Positions 1 through 6,461 of a stretch of DNA of 26,404 bases are shown here, in pieces (the first letter of the stretch is position 1; each line of letters begins with the position of its first letter). The notes beneath the pieces were generated by a model. The model was not told the origin of the DNA. It worked only from the letters and a program-made list of their open reading frames with translations, and made no database searches. The stretch covers positions 1 to 26,404 of IMG/VR virus record IMGVR_UViG_3300008116_004797. One strand, written 5' to 3'. Source of the stretch: a virus. The translations under genes and the position numbers were made by a program.

Positions 1-1332
1 GTCTCTAGCAATAGAAACATTTGCGTTAGCTTCTGGTTTATGATTAAGTGATACTCGATAAAGAGTGGCCCCACCACCAGGAACAATACCATCAGCTAAA
101 GCTGCTTTAGTTGCGAATAATGCATCTTCTACACGATCTTTTTTCTCTTTGATCTCGATATCACTATTACCACCTACAGAGATAATAGCAACGCCTCCTA
201 CCAACTTACCAAGACGCTCTTGCAACTTCTCTTTCTCATAGAATGAAGTAGCTTGATCAATCTGATCTTTGATCTCCATAGCACGATTAGCAATTGCTTT
301 TTCGTCCCCTTTACCATCAATGATAGTAGTCTCTTCTTTAGATACAGTAATAAGTCGAGTTGTACCTAAGAACTGTGATAGTTGTTGTGTAGTTAGTTTG
401 TCTAACTTAAGACCTTTGTCTTTAGAGATCACTTGGCCACCAGTCAAGATAGCAATGTCTTCTAGAATCAAAGTCTTGCGCTCACCAAAGTCTGGTGCTT
501 TTACTGCACATACTTGTACAATACCACGCATCTTGTTTACAATCAATGTTGCTAAAGCTTCGTCTCCAATATCTTCAGCAATGATCAACAACGGCTTATT
601 CTCAGAGTTTGCTTTAGTCAATACTTGCAACAACTCTTGTGCAGTTGAAATGCGACCATCGTAAAGTAGGATATATGGATTGTCAAGCACAGCTTGCATT
701 GTCGTGTTATTAGTTACAAAATAAGGTGATTTGTAACCACGATCAAACTGCATACCTTCTACAACTTCAAGAGTAGTCTCACCTGACTTAGACTCTTCAA
801 TTGTAACAATACCATCACGGCCTACTTTATCGATAGCTTCCGCAATCAAGTTACCAACCTCCGAATCGTTGTTACCTGATATAGTTGCGACTTGTTTAAT
901 TTGTTCTTCTGATGATACATCTGTCGCTAGTTCTTTAATCTCATCAACAATCTGATTAACAATATTATCGATCTCATTCTTGATCTCAACAGCGTTTACA
1001 CCTTGACGAATCTCTTTTAGACCTTGCTTAACAAGCTCAGTTGCAATCAAAGTAGATGTAGTTGTACCATCACCTGCTTCATTTGCACTCTTGATACTAA
1101 CTTGCTTAACAAGTTGAGCTCCTAGATCTTCGATGTCGTCTTCTAATTTATGAAAGGCTTTAGCAACAGTTACACCATCTTTTGTAACCTTTACTTCACC
1201 ATTTTGCTCACGAATCAAAACAGTACGACCACCTGGTCCTAATGTAGATGAAACTGATTGATTCAACTTTTCTATACCTTGTAATAGCTTTTCTTTAAGC
1301 TCTGTTCCAAAAACGTTTTTTGTTGTGCTCAT
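1..1332 (-). CDS. groEL: GroEL-type chaperonin, 60 kDa (3' end outside window)
   Basis: Reading the minus strand from the ATG at 1332 gives 444 open codons that run off the window edge, so about 100 C-terminal residues of a usual ~545 are missing. The chaperonin folds proteins inside an ATP-driven double ring capped by GroES. Visible landmarks: ATP-site KDG (D52 in E. coli numbering) at residues 51-53, the GDGTTT nucleotide-binding motif near 87-92, the VEDAL motif carrying the catalytic Asp398 equivalent, and the family signature GIVPGGG near the window edge. It begins MSTTKNVFG. It lies 11 bases after the GroES gene, so the two are surely co-transcribed. No Shine-Dalgarno precedes the start. 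The fold assignment is firm; whether it works with host GroES or only with the phage GroES is not visible. Confidence 0.96.
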   Translation of the reverse strand, partial: MSTTKNVFGTELKEKLLQGIEKLNQSVSSTLGPGGRTVLIREQNGEVKVTKDGVTVAKAFHKLEDDIEDLGAQLVKQVSIKSANEAGDGTTTSTLIATELVKQGLKEIRQGVNAVEIKNEIDNIVNQIVDEIKELATDVSSEEQIKQVATISGNNDSEVGNLIAEAIDKVGRDGIVTIEESKSGETTLEVVEGMQFDRGYKSPYFVTNNTTMQAVLDNPYILLYDGRISTAQELLQVLTKANSENKPLLIIAEDIGDEALATLIVNKMRGIVQVCAVKAPDFGERKTLILEDIAILTGGQVISKDKGLKLDKLTTQQLSQFLGTTRLITVSKEETTIIDGKGDEKAIANRAMEIKDQIDQATSFYEKEKLQERLGKLVGGVAIISVGGNSDIEIKEKKDRVEDALFATKAALADGIVPGGGATLYRVSLNHKPEANANVSIARD

Positions 1333-1343
1333 TGTTGTTTTGT

Positions 1344-1634
1344 TTATGATACGATTGCAAATATATCTGTCTCTTTACAAATGAAATAGTCTTGACCATC
1401 TAGAACGATTCTTTGTGAACCTAGTTTAGGGATCAAGACAATATTTCCTTCAACTAACTTAGACTCTACATGAGTGTCTGTGTTGAAGTTATAGGTTAAA
1501 GATGTGGAAACTACCTCTCCCATTTCAGGCCTTTCTTTACCAAGGTCTGGGATAATGATGTTACCAAATGTCTCTTCTTGTGTTTCGATTGGCTTTAGTA
1601 TAACGTAGCCGTTTAAAGGGGTTAATTTATTCAT
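1344..1634 (-). CDS. groES: GroES-type co-chaperonin
   Basis: This 96-aa protein has the normal length of bacterial GroES and is the lid of the GroEL cage. It opens with the beta-strand LTPLNGYVILKPIE (GroES usually has IRPLxDRVxVKxxE). A mobile-loop region follows at about residues 20-37 (EETFGNIIIPDLGKERPEMG), with GEVV after it. A VLIPKLGSQRI stretch near 67-77 corresponds to the roof/strand region of Cpn10, and the end ETDIFAIVS fits the usual C-terminus. It sits 4 bases after the 62-aa gene and 11 bases before groEL, the standard ES-EL order. T4 uses gp31 as a GroES substitute with host GroEL; here both partners are phage-encoded. The mobile loop departs from the E. coli GGIVLTG, as expected for co-evolution with its own ring. 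Confidence 0.93.
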   Translation of the reverse strand: MNKLTPLNGYVILKPIETQEETFGNIIIPDLGKERPEMGEVVSTSLTYNFNTDTHVESKLVEGNIVLIPKLGSQRIVLDGQDYFICKETDIFAIVS

Positions 1635-1638
1635 AAGA

Positions 1639-1827
1639 TTAATTTACAACTTCTAATTCAATTATTTTATTACAAAAATAGAGTGAGCCTTCTTTTTTAA
1701 AGACTGCGTCCACTCCTAACCATTCTTTGAGTAACATAGCATCCTTAACTCTTTCTTCAGAGTAAGTCCTTTTTACTTCAAACAGGTCTTCGTTTACTTT
1801 AATGAAATTTATACAGCGTTGAAACAT
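1639..1827 (-). CDS. Small hypothetical protein in chaperone operon
   Basis: A 62-aa protein I do not recognise. It is charged and looks soluble, with no signal peptide or membrane segment; a helical middle part (residues 20-40) is rich in Glu, Lys and Leu and is followed by a short beta-like tail. It lies between hsp20 and groES with only a 4-base gap to groES, so it is probably translated from the same message. The spacing makes it more likely real than a chance ORF, but no function can be assigned. Confidence 0.65.
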   Translation of the reverse strand: MFQRCINFIKVNEDLFEVKRTYSEERVKDAMLLKEWLGVDAVFKKEGSLYFCNKIIELEVVN

Positions 1828-1834
1828 AACTTAA

Positions 1835-1847
1835 TACTTGGTAGGCC
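1835..1847. repeat. Left arm of 13-bp inverted repeat flanking hsp20
   Basis: TACTTGGTAGGCC here is the exact reverse complement of GGCCTACCAAGTA at 2326-2338. The two arms enclose the Hsp20 gene, one just past its stop and the other in its leader. Confidence 0.85.
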
Positions 1848-1855
1848 GTTTACCC

Positions 1856-2266
1856 TTATTTTAGTTCAATTCTCTTGATAGCTTTTCCTTCTGCTACAGG
1901 AATAGTTAAGGTAAGAAGCCCTTTGTCTAAAGCAGCTTCTAACTTGTTTAGATCAAACTTAGAAGATATTTTCCAAGTCAGATCAAAACCAGACCTTTTG
2001 ATGCCTCTGTAGATAGCAGCTTCTTGATCAACTGGTTTTACCTTTTCGTATTTGATACGGAGTTGATCACCTTCAACTAGAATGTCAAGGTCTTTTTTGT
2101 CAAGGCCTACTGCGGCAATTTCAAATCGAATGCCGGCTTCTGTTTCGTAAATGTCTACTGGGTGTGTTACTTTCTGCGTAATCGCAGCGAAATGGGATTG
2201 TGACTCTAACAAGTCTCTCCAGAGCAGGTCAAATGGATCCAGCTCAAATGGTTTAAATATACTCAT
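1856..2266 (-). CDS. Hsp20 / alpha-crystallin small heat shock protein
   Basis: Small heat shock proteins hold unfolding proteins in an ATP-independent way. The alpha-crystallin domain occupies most of the protein, from the HPVDIYET strand to the end. It shows the typical GIRFEIAAVGLDKKDLDI segment and the diagnostic AALDKGLLTLTIP motif (family consensus A-x-x-x-x-G-x-L-x-I-x-x-P). The C-terminal RIEL may act as the I-x-I/V anchor. An upstream in-frame ATG at 2296 would add ten residues (MTVRQHKLKT), but the start at 2266 (MSIFKPFELDPFDLLW) gives the usual N-terminus, so I prefer it. The gene starts the hsp20-62aa-groES-groEL run. T4-type cyanophages also carry Hsp20. A 13-bp inverted repeat flanks the gene. 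Confidence 0.93.
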   Translation of the reverse strand: MSIFKPFELDPFDLLWRDLLESQSHFAAITQKVTHPVDIYETEAGIRFEIAAVGLDKKDLDILVEGDQLRIKYEKVKPVDQEAAIYRGIKRSGFDLTWKISSKFDLNKLEAALDKGLLTLTIPVAEGKAIKRIELK

Positions 2267-2325
2267 CGTTTTTAGTTTGTGTTGCCTTACGGTCAACGGT
2301 TAAAAAATTAATTGTTCAAAACTAA

Positions 2326-2338
2326 GGCCTACCAAGTA
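2326..2338. repeat. Right arm of 13-bp inverted repeat flanking hsp20
   Basis: GGCCTACCAAGTA pairs exactly with 1835-1847. In the mRNA this arm lies in the 5' leader and its partner just after the stop codon, so the two ends of the Hsp20 message could pair. Confidence 0.85.
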
Positions 2339-2346
2339 CCTTTCTT

Positions 2347-2355
2347 AATAAATAT
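2347..2355 (-). promoter_or_regulatory. ATATTTATW box upstream of hsp20
   Basis: Coding-strand ATATTTATT, the conserved 9-mer of this genome. It is directly preceded by TAGTTTTG (2357-2364), which fits the Bacteroidota -7 consensus TAnnTTTG, so a promoter for the chaperone operon is plausible here. Confidence 0.5.
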
Positions 2356-2394
2356 ACAAAACTAGAAAATAGTGGAAAAATTAATATATCTAGT

Positions 2395-2420
2395 ATAATA
2401 AAAACCCTCAATTAAGAGGG
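2395..2420 (-). terminator. Rho-independent terminator after GNAT gene
   Basis: On the minus strand CCCTC and GAGGG (2405-2409 / 2416-2420) form a 5-bp stem with a 6-base AT loop, followed by TTTTTATT. It lies 9 bases past the stop of the acetyltransferase gene and separates the polymerase/GNAT unit from the chaperone operon. Confidence 0.75.
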
Positions 2421-2429
2421 CGTCTACTT

Positions 2430-2858
2430 TTATTTTTTTATCATAAGATTATTCGGCCCTTGTTTTTTAAAGGTCTGAAAACCAAATTTATTATAAAAAT
2501 CAGTAAGATCTTTTAAATTAAGACCTTCACTTCCCATAGGACTAGCATTTAAATATATGGGAGTCCAACCTAATTGCTCTGCTTTATCTATAGCTTTTTG
2601 TGTAAGAATTTTAGCGTATCCTTGACCTTGATAGTTTTTATTTATTTTTAAATGTTCTATTTTACCTATAGGATCTCCTTCTAAAACTTCTAAATTTTTT
2701 ATTTCATCATCTGATAAATCATCTAAAAATTCATATTCAGGATATGTCATACTAAGCACAATAAATCCTATATTTGGAATAGATATTTTTATTCTATCTT
2801 CTTCTTTTTCAGTTTTTATTTTTATGCTCTCTATTAAAAGATCAACTAGTTTAATCAT
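2430..2858 (-). CDS. GNAT-family N-acetyltransferase
   Basis: This 142-aa protein has the GNAT fold, which transfers an acetyl group from acetyl-CoA to an amine. The acetyl-CoA loop is seen as INKNYQGQGYAKIL (motif A, consensus Q/R-x-x-G-x-G/A), preceded by the strand KIEHLKI. The C-terminal LTDFYNKFGFQTF is the usual motif B (FYxKxGF). The substrate cannot be read from sequence; phage GNATs may modify host or virion proteins or small molecules. The gene is bounded downstream by a terminator and has an ATATTTATT box only 3 bases before its ATG. It is very A+T-rich with mostly A/T-ending codons compared with the polymerase next to it, which hints at later acquisition. Confidence 0.85.
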   Translation of the reverse strand: MIKLVDLLIESIKIKTEKEEDRIKISIPNIGFIVLSMTYPEYEFLDDLSDDEIKNLEVLEGDPIGKIEHLKINKNYQGQGYAKILTQKAIDKAEQLGWTPIYLNASPMGSEGLNLKDLTDFYNKFGFQTFKKQGPNNLMIKK

Positions 2859-2861
2859 AAT

Positions 2862-2870
2862 AATAAATAT
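2862..2870 (-). promoter_or_regulatory. ATATTTATW box at GNAT start
   Basis: Coding-strand ATATTTATT ends 3 bases before the ATG. That is too close for a promoter with a normal leader, so it implies leaderless or read-through use if it is a promoter. Confidence 0.45.
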
Positions 2871-2873
2871 TAT

Positions 2874-5177
2874 CTAATGTCCGTCGCGCAAATTGGAAGC
2901 TAGTGCTGGAGGTGCTTTTAAGTCAATACTTAGCTTGGTTGTGTTCTCCATTAAATCCTGGACGATCCTGGCCGCTTCTTCTGCTTTTGCATGATCTACT
3001 TCAATTACCAACTGGTCATGGATTTGAGCACATACCCAACCTCTGATGCCGATCTCTTGGAACTTACGGTTGATAGCCAAAGCTGCACGGTTTACAATTG
3101 AAGCAGCTAGACCTTGAATCTGGACGTTACAACTATTGTTGAGTCCATTGATGTAGTCACGGCTTAGGTTCTTGATGTTGTCTACACCATACTGCCTTTC
3201 CATCTGCTTCTTGATGTTCCAATCAAGTAGATCATCACCTATCTTGTCGTAGATAGCTTTTACTTTTGGTAAGTGGCGAATACGACCGACTTGTGTTTTA
3301 ACATAGCCTTGCTCTTTAGCCTGCTTCTTAGATCTTTCCATCCACTTCTTGAGTTCAGGGAACCCGTTCAAATAACCATCAACAAGCTTCTTTGCATCTT
3401 TTGTAGCAATTCCTAAGTTCATGCCTAGAGCGTAAGCACCCATGCCATAAGGTATACCTAGAGCATAAGCCTTCGCTTTATTTCTTAGTTTAGGCTCAAG
3501 CTTACGTAAGAAGTTAGGTGCTTTTTTATCTGGTGAATATTGACTAAGACCTTCTGTCTTGATTGCAATCGTAGAATAGAAGTCCCAGTTGTTACGAAAG
3601 ATGTCTTTAAGGCCTTCATCACCTGATACGTGAGCAAATGTATGTGGCTCAAGTGATTCATAGTCACAGTCAACAAATATGTTATGCTCTTCTGGAATAA
3701 AGAATGCTCGAATTAAGTTGTTGTACTCAATAACAATAGGTTCATCATCACCTTCTTCTTTAGGTCTAGGAAGCTGTTGAGCATCTGAACCATAACGGCC
3801 AGATACTGTGCCATGTTGTTTGTAATAAAAGTAGTATCGACCATCTTCTTGATTGTCAAGAAAGCGGTCCATATATGTTGATTTGATCTTAAGTAGTCGG
3901 TTATAGATACGTAAGTGTCTAGCCCATTCATATTTGCCTGCAATAGACTGCACAGTATCATCGTCAAATTGAGGCTTACCTGTTTTAGTCTTAGATAAAG
4001 GCTTAATGCCTAGAACACCGAAAGCAATCTCACCTAGTTGATCTTTTGATTGAATGTTAAAGAACTGCCCATCATTATCTTCTTTCCAAAGTCTAAGACT
4101 AATCTTAGTCACCACCTCTTTATCAAGCACAGCATCATCACCATGTAGCAAGAAGTGTTTAACCGGTGATTCAGGAAGCCTGATCAATGCTGAATTAGTT
4201 AAACTATACTTGCCTGTTTTAGCAGACGTTTCAAGGTCTAGATTGGCTTCACGACAAAGTTCTTGAGCAAAAGTACCTTTGTTATTGGCTGGATATGCAT
4301 CTAGTGCTTTCATAATAACCCAAGCACGAACAGATTGATTTTGTAACAACTCTTTTGTAACAAGATCAGAATATCTTTGTAGCTCTTCTGTGATTTTAGC
4401 ACGACTAGATTTTATAAGATCAAGATCGATCTTCATACCAACCATTTCCATAGGAATAGTTACCTCTTTATACACAGGCATAACTTCGTCTTCAAAGAAG
4501 AACTTCTCAAGGCCTTCTTCTCTAAGTGTATTCATGAAGTGGTGATATATCCTAAGAGTTAAGTCAGTATCTGCTGATGCGTATTCTGATAGCAACTCGA
4601 GGTCTGCTTTCCAGATTTCATAGTTTTCACGCGTGATTGATCCACCATTGTTTTTGATAGACTCTTTCATCTTCAACTGCTCTTCATTTGCAGCTTGTTC
4701 AACGTCTAGGCCAATTTCTTTTTGTATAGACTTAGCAATGTCTTTAAGACCAAACGATGAGCCTGCCATAAAGCCTGCGCCTTCTTCACGAACAGTGTGA
4801 ACTAATAGTAGTGTATCAACATGAAGACTAGACAACAAATCTACGTCGTAAAAGCACTTAACGAATCTACAGTCGAATGATGCGTTGTGCATCACTAACT
4901 TCTTACCAATTAATAGTGAAATAGTTTTCTTTGCAAGGTCATGACAAAGCTTATCATCGATATAAGCGTCTTGCAGCTCGTTGTCCTTGAATATCATAGT
5001 AGGCATGTAGTAGCCTTTGCCAACTTCTCCTGATACTGAGAAGCCTATGATCTTACCTTTACGAGGGTTTAGGCTGTTTGTTTCTGTGTCAAACGCAATT
5101 AGGTCGTGCTGCTTAATGTGTTCAACCATCTGTTTTAGTGTATCGATGGTTTGAACTGTAACATAACTTTTATTCAT
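2874..5177 (-). CDS. polA: Family A DNA polymerase with 3'-5' proofreading (main replicase)
   Basis: This 767-aa enzyme probably replicates the phage genome. The N-terminal DnaQ-like exonuclease is complete: Exo I FDTET (D30, E32), Exo II NASFD (D102) and Exo III Y199xxxD203. The palm/fingers follow: a GTVSGRYGS strand motif (R461), motif A with D505 and E510 (equivalents of Pol I D705 and E710), motif B R565-xxx-K569-xxx-L573-xxx-Y577-G, and motif C IHDQL (H720, D721). The residue at the Pol I 762 position is Leu (L573), and the motif C Glu883 is replaced by Gln (Q722). There is no 5'-3' exonuclease domain; that activity would come from the separate, broken gene at 10128-11059. No Shine-Dalgarno precedes the ATG. 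The assignment is firm. Confidence 0.96.
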   Translation of the reverse strand: MNKSYVTVQTIDTLKQMVEHIKQHDLIAFDTETNSLNPRKGKIIGFSVSGEVGKGYYMPTMIFKDNELQDAYIDDKLCHDLAKKTISLLIGKKLVMHNASFDCRFVKCFYDVDLLSSLHVDTLLLVHTVREEGAGFMAGSSFGLKDIAKSIQKEIGLDVEQAANEEQLKMKESIKNNGGSITRENYEIWKADLELLSEYASADTDLTLRIYHHFMNTLREEGLEKFFFEDEVMPVYKEVTIPMEMVGMKIDLDLIKSSRAKITEELQRYSDLVTKELLQNQSVRAWVIMKALDAYPANNKGTFAQELCREANLDLETSAKTGKYSLTNSALIRLPESPVKHFLLHGDDAVLDKEVVTKISLRLWKEDNDGQFFNIQSKDQLGEIAFGVLGIKPLSKTKTGKPQFDDDTVQSIAGKYEWARHLRIYNRLLKIKSTYMDRFLDNQEDGRYYFYYKQHGTVSGRYGSDAQQLPRPKEEGDDEPIVIEYNNLIRAFFIPEEHNIFVDCDYESLEPHTFAHVSGDEGLKDIFRNNWDFYSTIAIKTEGLSQYSPDKKAPNFLRKLEPKLRNKAKAYALGIPYGMGAYALGMNLGIATKDAKKLVDGYLNGFPELKKWMERSKKQAKEQGYVKTQVGRIRHLPKVKAIYDKIGDDLLDWNIKKQMERQYGVDNIKNLSRDYINGLNNSCNVQIQGLAASIVNRAALAINRKFQEIGIRGWVCAQIHDQLVIEVDHAKAEEAARIVQDLMENTTKLSIDLKAPPALASNLRDGH

Positions 5178-5185
5178 AAACTTGA

Positions 5186-5380
5186 TTAGTCTTTTTTATC
5201 TTCAGTCTTATAAGGAAATAGTTCGTTTAATTTTTCACGGCGTTTATTACAACCGCAGTCTTCTTTACCCATAGCCTTTGCAACTTTCTCTGCTACAATA
5301 TCTAAACCTGTTGCATGAGTAATTTTGGCTACAGTATCACCTAGTCCTTTTGACTCTTCATTGTTTGTCTTGTTTTTCAT
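5186..5380 (-). CDS. Small Cys-containing phage protein
   Basis: This 64-aa, strongly charged, probably soluble protein contains a short CGC motif (EDCGCNKRREKLNELFPY). The N-terminal half (GLGDTVAKITHATGLDIVAEKV) is an amphipathic helix. From memory, small proteins ending in CGCNKRxxKLNxLFPY recur in many phages, often next to small membrane proteins, but I know of no proven function. It overlaps the upstream 68-aa gene by 23 bases and ends 8 bases before the polymerase gene, so translation is probably coupled. Confidence 0.8.
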   Translation of the reverse strand: MKNKTNNEESKGLGDTVAKITHATGLDIVAEKVAKAMGKEDCGCNKRREKLNELFPYKTEDKKD

Positions 5381-5564
5381 CGATCTTCTTTTCTAGTTTT
5401 TGTATAGTATTACCAGCTGATATAGCAATAATATGAATTTGGTTCCAAAGATCTTGTATCTCTTTTTTGAGTGCGTCTACTTTTCTCATCTGCCATACTT
5501 GGATTAAAAGAAGTAAAACCGTCACTCCAAGGTAAAGGTACTCTCTAGTAATAGTAAACGTCAT
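5358..5564 (-). CDS. Small membrane-anchored coiled-coil protein
   Basis: A 68-aa protein with one membrane segment at about residues 10-24 (LYLGVTVLLLLIQVW) followed by a basic stretch (MRKVDALKK) and then a charged coiled coil ending KKIDEKQDKQ. The size and layout resemble holin-accessory or i-spanin-type phage proteins, but nothing in the sequence proves a lysis role. It overlaps the next gene by 23 bases in another frame, a pattern also seen in spanin pairs. The call as an inner-membrane protein is sound; the lysis role is only an inference. Confidence 0.75.
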   Translation of the reverse strand: MTFTITREYLYLGVTVLLLLIQVWQMRKVDALKKEIQDLWNQIHIIAISAGNTIQKLEKKIDEKQDKQ

Positions 5565-5576
5565 ATAATTAATTTA

Positions 5577-5585
5577 AATAAATAT
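5577..5585 (-). promoter_or_regulatory. ATATTTATW box upstream of 68-aa membrane protein
   Basis: Coding-strand ATATTTATT lies 12 bases before the ATG at 5564, in a 30-base gap after the DUF5522 gene. It is preceded by TTTGTT. Confidence 0.5.
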
Positions 5586-5594
5586 AACAAATTA

Positions 5595-5789
<195 letters not shown>

Positions 5790-5800
5790 TTAAATGCCTT

Positions 5801-6439
5801 TTAGAATACTTGCATTGCAAAATGTGTTGTAGCAGCAGTAGTTGAAGGATATATCTGTTTAGATGTATCTATTGGAAATACTGAGTTAGTTAGTATGGCC
5901 AGGTCCATGTTAGCAGCTGTTCCTAATAAAGTAATATCATATTGCCCGGCTGTTAATATAGTTGTTGTATTATTAACAGGTCTTACGTCATAAGTATCGT
6001 ATTGTGATGTATTATTAGCTCTTTGTGCTACTACAGATGGTATATTAACTGTTGACTTAGTATTGAAACTTTTACTAGCAGCGCCTCCATCAATAGTTCC
6101 ACCACTTCCTCCGACTACGGATAGTGTACCTGTTACAGCATACCCTACTATTGAAGACCAGTTGCTAGGAGGGATCCTTATGAACTTGAACCCGGTTATA
6201 GTTATTGTTGATGTTACAACAAGTCTTCTAGCTGCTGAAATGTTAGTTCTAATTAGTGTAGTTGTAGTTGCCTGTCTTACACCGTTTATAATGTATTGCT
6301 CAAAGTTAGAATAAAATTCTGTTGGTGTTGGAGCAGGAGCTACTGATCCTGATGCACTCAGACTAAAATACCCTGAGTTATACTGATTTCTTAATTCAAT
6401 ATAACCGCTATTGTTTGTATTTGACAGTGTTATAGGCAT
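5801..6439 (-). CDS. Fibre-like / virion-associated protein of unknown role
   Basis: This 212-aa protein is rich in Ser, Thr, Asn, Ile and Val and poor in charge, as in beta-rich virion decoration or fibre proteins. It opens MPITLSNTNNSGYIELRNQ, followed by a low-complexity APAPTPTEF linker (about residues 35-42) and beta-strand-like repeats of Thr and Val up to the end. No catalytic motif, signal peptide or membrane segment is seen. It sits among replication and nucleotide-metabolism genes, away from the tail cluster, with its own ATATTTATT box 5 bases before the ATG, so it could be transcribed separately as a late gene. The structural role is an inference from composition. Confidence 0.7.
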   Translation of the reverse strand: MPITLSNTNNSGYIELRNQYNSGYFSLSASGSVAPAPTPTEFYSNFEQYIINGVRQATTTTLIRTNISAARRLVVTSTITITGFKFIRIPPSNWSSIVGYAVTGTLSVVGGSGGTIDGGAASKSFNTKSTVNIPSVVAQRANNTSQYDTYDVRPVNNTTTILTAGQYDITLLGTAANMDLAILTNSVFPIDTSKQIYPSTTAATTHFAMQVF

Positions 6440-6444
6440 CTAAA

Positions 6445-6453
6445 AATAAATAT
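6445..6453 (-). promoter_or_regulatory. ATATTTATW box upstream of 212-aa virion-type gene
   Basis: Coding-strand ATATTTATT, 5 bases before the ATG at 6439 and just past the stop of the ribonucleotide reductase gene. Confidence 0.5.
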
Positions 6454-6461
6454 CCTTAGTC

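Noticed and set aside
269-664. Plus-strand open frame of 131 codons
   Set aside because: It lies antisense to GroEL, whose frame is open across the whole stretch with clear motifs; the plus-strand product is low-complexity and has no homologous look.
1856-2296. Longer Hsp20 start at 2296
   Set aside because: The extra ten residues (MTVRQHKLKT) do not resemble Hsp20 N-termini, while the ATG at 2266 gives MSIFKPFELDPF as in phage Hsp20 proteins.
3485-4266. Several frames of 63-84 codons on both strands inside the polymerase gene
   Set aside because: They are alternative readings of a strongly conserved polymerase sequence; none has motif content or a start context.
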